Source: Olsenella sp. An285
GTDB lineage: Bacteria; Actinomycetota; Coriobacteriia; Coriobacteriales; Atopobiaceae
Assembly: GCF_002159625.1 (NCBI RefSeq)
Contig: NZ_NFIZ01000007.1
Location: 1 to 64,000 of the forward strand
Reading direction: 5' to 3'
Length of the DNA: 64,000 bases
A program made the translations under genes and the position numbers. Shown here in pieces: positions 36,529 to 44,392 of this stretch; position 1 is the stretch's first letter; every line of letters begins with the position of its first letter. The notes beneath the pieces are model-generated. The model was not told the origin of the DNA. It made no database searches and saw only the letters and a list, made by a program, of their open reading frames with translations.

Positions 36529-38202
36529 CTACTCGATGGAGAAGATCACGGGGTAGAGGGGCTGCTCGCCGCGGTGCGGGTCGACCTCGAGGTCGGGCTG
36601 CGCCTCCTCGATGGCGGCGACGAGCCTCTCGAAGGCCTCGTCGTCCATGTCCTGGCCGGCGAGGATGGTGAGGGAGTCGCCCTCCTCCTCGTCCTGCATC
36701 TTGGCAATGAGGTCGAGGGTGACCTGCTCCACGGAGGAGCCCACGACGTCGATGGAGTCGTCCTGGATGCCCATGACGTCGCCGGCGTGAATGGGGCTGC
36801 CGTCCGCCGCCTGGGAGTCGCGCACGGCGGTGGTGACCTCGCCGCCGCGAACGTCCTGGATGGCCTCGGTCATGGCCTCGACGTTGTCCTCGAGGGTGCC
36901 CTCGGGGTCCACGACGAACATGGCGGAGAAGCCCTGGAGCACGGTCTTGGTGGGCACCACGGCCACCTTGGCGCCCTCGCATGCGCTCGCGGCGGCCTCG
37001 GCGGCCATGCGGATGTTGCCGTTGCCCGGGAGCACGATCACGCTGTCGGCGTTGACCTGCTCGATGGCGCTGAGGATGTCGGCGGTGGACGGGTTCATCG
37101 TCTGGCCGCCGGAGACCACCACGTCGACGCCCAGGGAGCGCAGGATCTCCTCCTCGCCGGAGCCTGCGGCCACGGCCACGAAGCCCAGGGCCTTGTGCGG
37201 CAGCCCCTCGGCCTGGCCCGCGGCCTCGGCCTGGTCGGCCGCGATCTTGGCCGTGCGGTCGTGGGACTCCATGTCCATGTTGTGGATGAAGACCTCGTAG
37301 ACCTGGCCAAACTGGAGCATGTACTCGAGCACGCGGTTGGGCTCGTTGGAGTGCACGTGCACCTTGAAGTCGGGGTAGGCGCCCACGATGAGCTCGCAGT
37401 CGCCCAGGGTGGCCAGGTGCGCGAGGGACTCGTCGACGTCGAAGGGCTTCTCGGCCTTGAAGAGGAACTCGTTGCAGTAGCGGAACTCGGAGCCCTCCCA
37501 GTCGTCGTTGAGCTCGATCTGGACCTTGGCGGAGACGTCGGCCTTCGCGTCGACGGTGGTCTTGAAGTCGGTGAGCTCGCCGGCCTTGCCGGTGGCGGCG
37601 TTGACGAAGGCCTCGAGGAAGACGGCGAAGCCGAAGGCGCCCGAGTCCACGACGCCGTTCTCCTTGAGGACGGGAAGCAGCTCGGGCGTGCGTGCCACGG
37701 ACTCGTAGGCCTCCACCACCAGGGCGTCGAGCATCTCGCGGCAGGTGAGGTCGCGACTCTTCTCGAGCTGGTCCGCCTTGGCGGAGACGTCGCGCAGGAC
37801 GGTGAGGATGGTGCCCTCGACGGGCTTGCGCACCGCCTTGAAGGCGACCTTCACGCCGCGGCGCCACGCGTGGGCGATGTCACCCGGGGTGGGCTTGTCC
37901 TGGTTCTTGGCGTCCGTGAGACCCTCCGCGATGCCGCGCAGGATCTGAGACGTGATGACGCCCGAGTTGCCGCGCGCGCCCATGAGCGAGCCGTGCGTGA
38001 TGGCCTTGGCGATGTCGTCGATCGAGGCGCCCGCGGGCAGTGCCTCGACCTCCTTCACCACGGTGTTGAGGGTGAGCGACATGTTGGTGCCCGTGTCTCC
38101 GTCCGGCACCGGGAAGACGTTGAGCTTGTTGATCTCCTCCGCGCGGTCGGCCACGACCTTGGCGGCGGCGGGGAAGCAGGTGCGGATGACGGTCGAAATC
38201 AT
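36529..38202 (-). CDS. fakA: fatty acid kinase catalytic subunit (DAK/YloV family)
   Basis: Phosphorylates exogenous fatty acids bound to a FakB partner, feeding PlsX/PlsY. 557 residues: N-terminal DhaL-type kinase domain with NKLNVFPVPDGDTGTNMSLTL and GSLMGARGNSGVITSQILRG, then a middle domain and a C-terminal EDD-like region ending EQPLYPVIFSIE. No fakB in the window. Gene order asp23-fakA-recG is the standard one in Gram-positive bacteria. Links functionally to plsX at 30-31 kb. Confidence 0.92.
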   Translation of the reverse strand: MISTVIRTCFPAAAKVVADRAEEINKLNVFPVPDGDTGTNMSLTLNTVVKEVEALPAGASIDDIAKAITHGSLMGARGNSGVITSQILRGIAEGLTDAKNQDKPTPGDIAHAWRRGVKVAFKAVRKPVEGTILTVLRDVSAKADQLEKSRDLTCREMLDALVVEAYESVARTPELLPVLKENGVVDSGAFGFAVFLEAFVNAATGKAGELTDFKTTVDAKADVSAKVQIELNDDWEGSEFRYCNEFLFKAEKPFDVDESLAHLATLGDCELIVGAYPDFKVHVHSNEPNRVLEYMLQFGQVYEVFIHNMDMESHDRTAKIAADQAEAAGQAEGLPHKALGFVAVAAGSGEEEILRSLGVDVVVSGGQTMNPSTADILSAIEQVNADSVIVLPGNGNIRMAAEAAASACEGAKVAVVPTKTVLQGFSAMFVVDPEGTLEDNVEAMTEAIQDVRGGEVTTAVRDSQAADGSPIHAGDVMGIQDDSIDVVGSSVEQVTLDLIAKMQDEEEGDSLTILAGQDMDDEAFERLVAAIEEAQPDLEVDPHRGEQPLYPVIFSIE

Positions 38203-38232
38203 CTTCGAGTACCTCGGTTCTTTCTCGGAGTG

Positions 38233-38580
38233 CTAGCGGGCGTTGCGGAGGCCCTCGATGTGCACCTTGACGTCAACGTTCTCCAGCTCGGCGATCTGCT
38301 TGAGCAGGAACTTCACGGAGCTCGTGAGGTTGCCGACCACAGAGGCCATGTTGACGCCCTGCTCGACGATCACGTGGAGGTCAACCGAGACGCGCCCGCC
38401 CGAGGCGGCCACGTCGATCCCCTTCCTCAGGCGGAAGGACGGGAGCAGGCGGGCGACGCCGGCCTGCTCGTCAATCTCGGCCATGCCCACGACGCCGTAG
38501 CACTCGAGCGCGGCGTAGCCGGCAAGGTCGGCGATGCAGTCGTTGGACACCCTCAGCGTTCCCGGAACGACACCAGACAT
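38233..38580 (-). CDS. Asp23/Gls24 family protein (YloU-like)
   Basis: 115 residues of the Asp23 (alkaline shock) family, small envelope-stress-associated proteins often encoded before fakA. Begins MSGVVPGTLRVSNDCIADLAGYAALECYG and includes DLHVIVEQGVNMASVV. The ATG at 38578-38580 has AGGAG upstream; the 12-residue longer frame is rejected. A TATACT at 38626-38631 (minus) is a likely -10. Confidence 0.9.
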   Translation of the reverse strand: MSGVVPGTLRVSNDCIADLAGYAALECYGVVGMAEIDEQAGVARLLPSFRLRKGIDVAASGGRVSVDLHVIVEQGVNMASVVGNLTSSVKFLLKQIAELENVDVKVHIEGLRNAR

Positions 38581-38737
38581 GTGGTCTCCTCTCGCTGGCG
38601 GAAGTTTCGCACACACATTTCGTCAAGTATAGCGCAGCGCCGGCGCAGTTGAGACCTCGCGGCTCGCTGCGCACTTCTCGGTGCCCGCCCGCGACGGCAC
38701 GCCCTTCTCGGCGCGCCCGTTCCCACCCTCCGCGAGC

Positions 38738-38814
38738 CAATGTACAGAAATCCCGGACTTCCCTGACGCCCAGCTGGGGGAACGTCTCGGGAACTCCGGG
38801 ATTTCTGTACATTG
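38738..38814. terminator. 20-bp perfect hairpin with inner palindrome, downstream of dapH
   Basis: CAATGTACAGAAATCCCGGA (38738-38757) is exactly complementary to 38795-38814. After one mismatch five more pairs (TTCCC/GGGAA) follow. The 25-nt loop carries CCCAGCTGGG (38769-38778). It begins 54 nt past the dapH stop. No U-tract. Confidence 0.75.
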
Positions 38815-38867
38815 CGCACTCGACGGGCGGCGATGGCGAGAAGAACGCCCCTACCGGCGCGCTGCGG

Positions 38868-39569
38868 CTACAGCCTGCGCAGCGCCTCCACGAGGCCGGT
38901 CTTGGAGTCTGTCTGGGCGTCGCGCATCTTGATCACGCGGGCGGGCACCCCCGCCACGACGGCGCCGGCGGGCACGTCCTCCACGCAGACGGCACCCGCG
39001 GCCACGACGGCCCCCTCGCCCACGCGCACGCCCTCGAGCACCACCGCGTTGGCGCCGATCATCACGTTGTCCTCCACGACCACGGGCACGGCGCTCGCGG
39101 GCTCCACCACGCCGGCGAGGACGGTGCCCGCGCCCACGTGGCAGTTGGCGCCCACGGTGGCGCGTCCGCCGAGGACGGCGCCCATGTCGATCATGGTGCC
39201 CGGTCCCACGACGGCACCGATGTTGATGATCGCGCCCATCATGATCACCGCGCCGTCGCCGATCTCCACGCGGTCGCGGATGATGGCGCCCGGCTCGATG
39301 CGGGCGTTCACGCCGCGCACGTCGAGCAGGGGCACGGCGGAGTTGCGGCGGTCGGCCTCGACGTCGAGGTACTCGATGCACTCGGCGTTCCTCTGGATGA
39401 TGGCGGAGAGCTCGGCCCACTCGCCAAAGACGATCTTGCCCTCGCGCCCGCCGTAGACGTGGGCGCTCCCCCAGTCCAGGCGCATGCCGCAGCGCTCGCG
39501 CACGTAGAGCTTGACGGGCGTCTTCTTGGGCGCGTTGGCGATGAAGTCGATGATCTCCTGGGCGTTCAA
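38868..39569 (-). CDS. dapH: tetrahydrodipicolinate N-acetyltransferase
   Basis: Acetylates tetrahydrodipicolinate in the acetylase branch of DAP/lysine synthesis. 233 residues, near the B. subtilis length. The N-terminal region [21 protein letters not shown] is followed by a left-handed hexapeptide helix ([43 protein letters not shown]). The NDRRNS-type block reads [12 protein letters not shown]. Start is TTG at 39567-39569 with AAAGGAG 8 nt upstream. Last gene of lysA-dapA-dapB-dapH, separated from dapB by a structured 174-nt gap. Confidence 0.94.
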   Translation of the reverse strand: MNAQEIIDFIANAPKKTPVKLYVRERCGMRLDWGSAHVYGGREGKIVFGEWAELSAIIQRNAECIEYLDVEADRRNSAVPLLDVRGVNARIEPGAIIRDRVEIGDGAVIMMGAIINIGAVVGPGTMIDMGAVLGGRATVGANCHVGAGTVLAGVVEPASAVPVVVEDNVMIGANAVVLEGVRVGEGAVVAAGAVCVEDVPAGAVVAGVPARVIKMRDAQTDSKTGLVEALRRL

Positions 39570-39592
39570 GGGAGTGGCTCCTTTCGTTGCAT

Positions 39593-39692
39593 GGGGGGCG
39601 GGTCGACGGTTCTTCTCCCCGCTCGGACAGCTTCGCGCTGAGAACGCGCGAAGAACTCGCGGGCGAGAAGAACCGTCGACCCGCACGCGCCC
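39593..39692. repeat. nested hairpin element between dapB and dapH
   Basis: Outer arms GCGGGTCGACGGTTCTTCTC (39598-39617) and exact complement (39665-39684) give 20 bp, extended by GGGGG/CCCCC after a bulge. Inside is a second perfect hairpin, CTTCGCGC (39631-39638) / GCGCGAAG (39646-39653). It lies inside the dap operon 24 nt before the dapH start codon, overlapping nothing coding, and could attenuate or process the mRNA. Confidence 0.75.
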
Positions 39693-39743
39693 CCAGTTTC
39701 CGGCGGTCGGGGTACCAGAGGCGGTGGTATCGCTCTCGCTAGG

Positions 39744-40463
39744 TTACCCGAACATCAGGGCGTCGAAGTCGTAGAAGCCGGGGTCGCGCTCGAGCAGGCG
39801 CTCGGCCGCGCGGACGGCGCCCGCCACGAAGATCTGGCGGCTCGCGGCGCGGTGCGTGAGGCAGACCTCCTCGTCCGTGCCGAAGAAGTGCACCTCGTGC
39901 GTGCCGGCGACGGTACCTCCGCGCAGCGCGTGCATGCCGATCTCCCCGGGGACGCGCGCGCCCACGATGCCGGAGCGACCGTCCACCACCGGGCGCTCCC
40001 CCGACGGATCCACGGCGGCGAGAAGGGCCTTCGCCGTGCCGCTAGGGGCATCGACCTTCTGGTTGTGGTGCGTCTCCACGATCTCGACGTCCCAGTCCGC
40101 CAAGGCCTCGGCGGCCATCGCAGTGGCGCGGCGCAGGACCGCCACGCCCAGGGAGTAGTTGGAGGCCCAGATCACGCGGTTCTTCTCGCCAAGTGCCCGG
40201 AGCTGGGAGAGCTGCTCGGCGGAAAGACCGGTGGTTCCGGAGACGACCGCCGCACCCGTGCGCTGCGCGTACGCCACCACGTGCGAAAGGGACGCCGGCG
40301 CGGAGAAGTCCACGACGACGTCCGCCGCGGGCGCTCCCCCGTCCAGGTCGGCGATGTTGTCGACGTCGTAGGACCCAACGAGCTCGAAGCCCCGCGCCAC
40401 GAGCTCCTCGCGCACGAGGCGCCCCATGCGGCCGGAGCCGCCGACGACGATCGCGCTAGCCAA
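39744..40463 (-). CDS. dapB: 4-hydroxy-tetrahydrodipicolinate reductase
   Basis: NAD(P)H-dependent reduction of the DapA product to tetrahydrodipicolinate. 239 residues: Rossmann start SAIVVGGSGRMGRLV, VVDFSAPASL, SGTTGLSAEQL and the catalytic block ETHHNQKVDAPSGTAKALL (His and Lys active site), plus the C-terminal HRAASRQIFVAGAVRAA. Start is a TTG (40461-40463) lying within the end of dapA, so it overlaps by 8 nt and is translationally coupled. Confidence 0.95.
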   Translation of the reverse strand: MASAIVVGGSGRMGRLVREELVARGFELVGSYDVDNIADLDGGAPAADVVVDFSAPASLSHVVAYAQRTGAAVVSGTTGLSAEQLSQLRALGEKNRVIWASNYSLGVAVLRRATAMAAEALADWDVEIVETHHNQKVDAPSGTAKALLAAVDPSGERPVVDGRSGIVGARVPGEIGMHALRGGTVAGTHEVHFFGTDEEVCLTHRAASRQIFVAGAVRAAERLLERDPGFYDFDALMFG

Positions 40464-41346
40464 GGAGACCAGCCCCCCTGAGGGCGGCGACCACGCGGGC
40501 GCGGCCGACGTCGGAGATGGTCCAGAGCGGCTGGCGGTAGTACTCGCCGATGAGGCCCATCTCGGCCAGGGCGCACTTCACCGGAATGGGGTTGACCTCA
40601 CAGAAGAGCGAGTGGATGAGCTCGAGGTTCTCGAGCTGCGTCGCGCGGGCCGCCGCGATGTCGCCGGAGAGGAAGTCCGCGCACATCTTGTGCACCGTGG
40701 CCGGCGCGACGTCGGCCCACACGGAGATGACGCCCTTGGCGCCAAGGCTCATGAGCGGCACCACGATGTCATCGTTGCCGGAGAACATGCGGAAGTCGTC
40801 GGAGAGGTACTGGGCCGCCATGGTCGCGTACTCGATGGAGCCGGAGGCCTCCTTGAGGCCCCACGCGTTGGGGTGGGCGGCCAGGCGCGCGAGGTTCTTC
40901 TCGCTGATGGAGCAGCCGGTGCGGCCGGGGATGTTGTAGAGGATGCAGGGGACGTCCACCTTGTCCAGGACCGCGGTGAAGTGGCGGTAGATGCCCTCCT
41001 CGTTTGACTTGTTGTAGTAGGGCGTGATGAGCAGCAGGCCGTCGATGCCGAGCTTGACCAGGCCGGCGGCCTTGCGCTCGGACTCGAAGGTGGCGTTGGA
41101 GCCCGCGCCGCCTATGACGGGCACGCGACCGGCCACGCGCTCGATGACGCAGCGCGCGACGGCAAGGTCCTCCTCGTCGGTCATGGTGGAGGACTCGCCG
41201 GTGGTGCCGAGCACGAGGATGCCGTCCGTGCCGTTCTCCAGGTGGAAGTCGACGAGACGCTCGAGGCCCTCGAAGTCGATGGAGCCGTCCTCGTTGAACG
41301 GCGTGACGAGCGCGACAATGGATCCGGTGAGGTTGGTCATGTCCAT
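40456..41346 (-). CDS. dapA: 4-hydroxy-tetrahydrodipicolinate synthase
   Basis: Condenses pyruvate with aspartate semialdehyde, the branch point to lysine. About 296 residues in an aldolase TIM barrel: GSIVALVTPFNEDGSIDF, GTTGESSTMTDEED, TPYYNKSNEEGIYRHF, LYNIPGRTG and the Schiff-base Lys in WGLKEASGSIEY. Start chosen at the ATG 41344-41346 (AAAGG upstream) rather than 41376, which lies in a palindromic repeat. Second gene of the lysine operon. Confidence 0.95.
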   Translation of the reverse strand: MDMTNLTGSIVALVTPFNEDGSIDFEGLERLVDFHLENGTDGILVLGTTGESSTMTDEEDLAVARCVIERVAGRVPVIGGAGSNATFESERKAAGLVKLGIDGLLLITPYYNKSNEEGIYRHFTAVLDKVDVPCILYNIPGRTGCSISEKNLARLAAHPNAWGLKEASGSIEYATMAAQYLSDDFRMFSGNDDIVVPLMSLGAKGVISVWADVAPATVHKMCADFLSGDIAAARATQLENLELIHSLFCEVNPIPVKCALAEMGLIGEYYRQPLWTISDVGRARVVAALRGAGLLG

Positions 41347-41375
41347 GGCGTTGCCTTTCTTCGGTTCACGTAACA

Positions 41376-41400
41376 TGACAAAGGGACTGTCCCCTTGTCA
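41376..41400. repeat. 25-bp palindrome TGACAAAGGG...CCCTTGTCA at the lysA stop
   Basis: Near-perfect palindrome whose outermost TGA (minus strand, 41398-41400) is the lysA stop codon. It lies between lysA and dapA; related copies at 17295, 33213 and 56962. Confidence 0.85.
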
Positions 41401-42675
41401 GATTTGCAGGTCAAGGGTGGCGAAGTAGTCCGAGGGCTTCTCGGCGCGGCGGATGAGCTCGGTGGAGCCATCCTCGCGCAGCAGCACCTCCGCGGACCTG
41501 AGCCGACCGTTGTAGTTGTAGCCCATCGAGTACCCGTGGGCCCCGGTGTCGTGGATGACGAGCAGGTCCCCGCGCTCGACCTCGGGAAGCTCGCGGTCGA
41601 TGGCGAACTTGTCGTTGTTCTCGCAGAGGCAGCCCGTGACGTCATAGGTGCGCGTAGCCGCCCAGGCGGACTTGTCCGGTCCGCCCGCCTGCCCCATCAC
41701 CGTGATGTGGTGGTAGGCGCCGTACATGGCGGGGCGGATGAGGTCCACGGCGCTCGCGTCCACGCCCAGGTAGTCCTTGTAGATCCGCTTCTCGTGGATG
41801 GCGCGCGTGACCAGGCAGCCGTACGGCCCCAGCATGAAGCGGCCCATCTCGCAGAAGATGGCCACGTCACCCATGCCCGCGAGCACGAGGACCTCCTCGT
41901 AGGCGCGCCGCACGCCCTCGCCGATGGCGCGGATGTCGCAGGGCTCCTCGTCCGGGCGGTACGGGATGCCCACGCCGCCGGAGAGGTTCACGAAGCCCAC
42001 GTGCACGCCGCACTCGCGCGAGAGGCGAACCGCGAGCTCAAAGAGGATGCGGGCGAGCGCGGGGTAGTAGTCGTTGCCGTGCGTGTTGCTAGCGAGAAAA
42101 GCATGCAGCCCGAACTCCTTCGCCCCGCGGTCCCGCAGCATGCGGTACGCCTCGAAGAGCTGCTCCTCGGTCATGCCGTACTTGGAGTCGCCCGGGTTGT
42201 CCATGATGCCGTTGGCAAGGCGGAAGAGCCCGCCGGGGTTGAAGCGGCAGCTCACGGTGGCGGGGACGGGGCCTGCCACCTCCTCGAAGAAGGGGATGTG
42301 GCTGATGTCGTCGAAGTTCACGATCGCGCCGAGCTCGCGCGCGAGGGCAAAGTCCTCCGCCGGCGTGTCATTGGAGGAGAACATGATCTTCTCGCCCGTG
42401 ATGCCAAGGGCACGCGCGATGAGGAGCTCCGTGTAGCTGGAGCAGTCGCAGCCACAGCCGTACTCGGCCAGGATCTTGATCAGCGCGGGGTTGGGGTTTG
42501 CCTTGACGGCGAAGTACTCGCGAAAGCCCGGGTTCCACGAGAAGGCATCGAGCACCGCCTCCGCGTTGGCTCGGATGCCCGCCTCGTCGTACAGGTGAAA
42601 GGGCGTGGGATAGCGCTCGGCAATGGCGACGAGCTGCTCCTTGCTCACAAACGGGTGCTTAGCTGCGTGTTCCAT
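41398..42675 (-). CDS. lysA: diaminopimelate decarboxylase
   Basis: PLP enzyme that decarboxylates meso-DAP to lysine, in most bacteria the last step. 425 residues, fold-type III: PTPFHLYDEAGIRAN, the PLP Lys in EYFAVKANPNPALIKIL, HVGFVNLSGGVGIPYR, EMGRFMLGPYG and a C-terminal CENNDKFAIDRELPEVERGD stretch. The ATG at 42673-42675 is preceded by AGGGAGA; the longer frame to 42744 is part of the riboswitch. The DNA next to the stop is a repeat that supplies the TGA. Confidence 0.94.
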   Translation of the reverse strand: MEHAAKHPFVSKEQLVAIAERYPTPFHLYDEAGIRANAEAVLDAFSWNPGFREYFAVKANPNPALIKILAEYGCGCDCSSYTELLIARALGITGEKIMFSSNDTPAEDFALARELGAIVNFDDISHIPFFEEVAGPVPATVSCRFNPGGLFRLANGIMDNPGDSKYGMTEEQLFEAYRMLRDRGAKEFGLHAFLASNTHGNDYYPALARILFELAVRLSRECGVHVGFVNLSGGVGIPYRPDEEPCDIRAIGEGVRRAYEEVLVLAGMGDVAIFCEMGRFMLGPYGCLVTRAIHEKRIYKDYLGVDASAVDLIRPAMYGAYHHITVMGQAGGPDKSAWAATRTYDVTGCLCENNDKFAIDRELPEVERGDLLVIHDTGAHGYSMGYNYNGRLRSAEVLLREDGSTELIRRAEKPSDYFATLDLQI

Positions 42676-42687
42676 GCACGTCTCCCT

Positions 42688-42849
42688 GATAGCGCTCCTG
42701 CAGTTGCTTGCAGACAGTCCTGCGGGTCTTCCCCGCAGGCCCACCCCGCGCCCGTGCCCGGGAGCGGAGTTCGGCGGGCTCGCCTCCCCGCGGGGTCGTG
42801 ACGCCTGCCGGCTGCCCCGCGAGCCTTCTTGCCCGCGCCTCTATCGAGT
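42688..42849 (-). promoter_or_regulatory. lysine riboswitch (L-box) of the lysA operon
   Basis: The minus-strand leader matches the L-box core in order: GATAGAGGCGCG at the 5' end (GATAG at 42841-42845), GAGGCGAGCCCGCCGAACTC in the middle, GCGGGGTGGGCCTG and GACTGTC further on, and GGAGCGCTATC closing stem P1 (42688-42698). The ribosome-binding site AGGGAG of lysA (42682-42687) directly abuts the P1 3' strand and no terminator is visible. Lysine binding would stabilise P1 and probably limit translation; the mechanism is inferred. Confidence 0.88.
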
Positions 42850-42855
42850 GTTGCC

Positions 42856-42864
42856 ACTGTAGCA
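42856..42864 (-). promoter_or_regulatory. extended -10 promoter of the lysine operon
   Basis: Minus strand TGC-TACAGT just upstream of the L-box. Confidence 0.55.
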
Positions 42865-42901
42865 CGGCTTTGTGACGGGATGCTTCCACTCTGCCTCCGG
42901 T

Positions 42902-42910
42902 TGATACACT
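42902..42910 (+). promoter_or_regulatory. extended -10 promoter of the M20 deacetylase gene
   Basis: Plus strand TGA-TACACT, 31 bp before the ATG at 42941. Divergent to the lysA promoter at a distance of about 40 bp. Confidence 0.5.
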
Positions 42911-42940
42911 GGCAACAAAAACCTGACAGCGGGGAGAGAG

Positions 42941-44092
42941 ATGCCTGACGAGAAGAACCCTGAGCTCGAGCGTCTGCGCACCTGGAGGCGCGACCTCCAT
43001 CGCATCCCGGAGCTCGACTTTGACCTGCCGGAGACGCTCGCCTACGTGCGCGGCGTGCTGGAGGGGCTCTCCTGCGAGGTGCTCGAGCCCTGCGAGGGCT
43101 GCGTCTGCGCGTGGTTCGACCTGGGCCGCGACCGCGCGACGGCCCTGCGCTCGGACATGGACGCCCTTCCCGTGACGGAGCGCACGGGCGCGGCGTACGC
43201 GAGCACGCGCCCCGGCCGCATGCACGCCTGCGGCCACGACGGCCACATGGCCATGGCGCTCGCGGCCGCCACCTGGGTGGACGACGTCGTCTCCGGCCGC
43301 GTGTCGGGGACGAGCGCCGCCAACCTGCCCCGCAACGTGCTCGTGGTGTTCCAGCCCGCCGAGGAGACCACCGGGGGCGCGAGGCTGGTCTGCGAGAGCG
43401 GGGTCTTCGAGCGCTGCGGGGCCGACCGGATCTTTGGCTTCCACCTCTGGCCGGACCTGCCGGCGGGCTCCCTGGCGTCGCGCCCGGGGGCGCTCCTCGC
43501 CCGCTCGAGCGAGGTGACCGTGGAGTACGCCGGCCGCTCGAGCCACATCGCCCGCTGGCGCGAGGGCCGCGACGCCCTGGCGGCGGCGGCGCGCTTCGTC
43601 CCCTCGGCCGAGGCCATGTGCGGGAGGCTCCAGAAGGAGGCGGGCGAGCCGTGCCTGCTGCGCTTCGGGCGGCTCGAGGCCGGCACGGTGCGAAACGCCA
43701 TCGCCGGGGCGGCTCGCGCCGAGGGCAGCCTGCGCGTCTTCTCCGACGATATGTTCGACCGGGCGCGCGAGGCCGTGACCACGCTCGCAAAGAACGCGGC
43801 GCGCACGGAGGGCTGCGAGGTCAGCGTCACCTTCTCCGAGGGCTATCCGCCGGTGGCCAACGACCCCTCGCTCTACTCGGCCGTGGAGGCGACGCTCCCC
43901 GAGCTCACCCGCGTGCCGGAGCCGCTCCTCATTGCCGAGGACTTCTCCTTCTACCAGCGGCACCTGCCCGGCGTCTTCCTGCTGCTGGGCACGGGCACCG
44001 GCACGCCGCTCCACGCGGACACGTTCGACTTCGACGAGCGCGTGCTGCTGGCGGGCGCCGACGCGTACCGCCGCCTGACCATGATGCCGTAG
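42941..44092 (+). CDS. M20-family amidohydrolase, probable N-acetyl-DAP deacetylase
   Basis: 383 residues of the M20D metallopeptidase/amidohydrolase family: RRDLHRIPELDFDLPET, RSDMDALPVTERTG, metal-binding HACGHDGHMAMAL, VVFQPAEETTGGA and the C-terminal LIAEDFSFYQRHLPGVFLLLGTG. Family members hydrolyse N-acyl amino acids (hippurate, IAA conjugates, N-acetyl-DAP). Because it is divergent from an operon with dapH, the N-acetyldiaminopimelate deacetylase role (DapL of the acetylase branch) is the best inference. No aminotransferase gene for that branch is in the window. ATG preceded by GGGGAG. Confidence 0.85.
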   Translation: MPDEKNPELERLRTWRRDLHRIPELDFDLPETLAYVRGVLEGLSCEVLEPCEGCVCAWFDLGRDRATALRSDMDALPVTERTGAAYASTRPGRMHACGHDGHMAMALAAATWVDDVVSGRVSGTSAANLPRNVLVVFQPAEETTGGARLVCESGVFERCGADRIFGFHLWPDLPAGSLASRPGALLARSSEVTVEYAGRSSHIARWREGRDALAAAARFVPSAEAMCGRLQKEAGEPCLLRFGRLEAGTVRNAIAGAARAEGSLRVFSDDMFDRAREAVTTLAKNAARTEGCEVSVTFSEGYPPVANDPSLYSAVEATLPELTRVPEPLLIAEDFSFYQRHLPGVFLLLGTGTGTPLHADTFDFDERVLLAGADAYRRLTMMP

Positions 44093-44120
44093 CGAGGCGC
44101 CGTCCTTCTCGGCACGTTTC

Positions 44121-44362
44121 GTCGCTTTCCCGCACGCCAGCCGTTGAGGTGCAAAAGCGCGACGGTCTGGGTCCGAGAACTGTCGCTTTCCCGCACGCAA
44201 ACGGTTGGGGTGCAAAAGCGCGACGGTCTGGGCCCGCAAACTGTCGCTTTCCCGCACGCCAGCGGCTGCGGTGCAAAAGCGCGACACTCCGGAGGCGCAA
44301 AACGTCGCTCCCCCGCACCCAAACCATCGGGTGCGGGGGAGCGACAGTCCAAAACCCGGAAT
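44121..44362. repeat. four tandem 61-bp hairpin repeats
   Basis: Copies start at 44121, 44182, 44243 and 44304, a period of exactly 61 bp. Each starts GTCGCTTTCCCGCACGC (the last GTCGCTCCCCCGCACCC) and the first three share GGTGCAAAAGCGCGAC. Each unit folds to an imperfect hairpin; the fourth folds perfectly. It fills the gap between the convergent M20 and oppF genes. There are no unique spacers, so it is not a CRISPR array. Confidence 0.9.
44304..44345. terminator. 17-bp perfect hairpin (fourth 61-bp unit)
   Basis: GTCGCTCCCCCGCACCC (44304-44320) pairs exactly with 44329-44345 over an 8-nt loop. 47 nt past the oppF stop; probably terminates oppF and perhaps the convergent gene. Confidence 0.75.
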
Positions 44363-44392
44363 TGCCGAGAAGAACGCGCAGCCGGGACTCCC

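Noticed and set aside
36515-37867. Upstream extension of the recG frame into fakA
   Set aside because: Reads as Gly/Arg-rich shadow of fakA; RecG homology begins only after the fakA stop.
44121-44362. CRISPR-like array
   Set aside because: Repeats are contiguous 61-bp units with no unique spacers and no cas genes.
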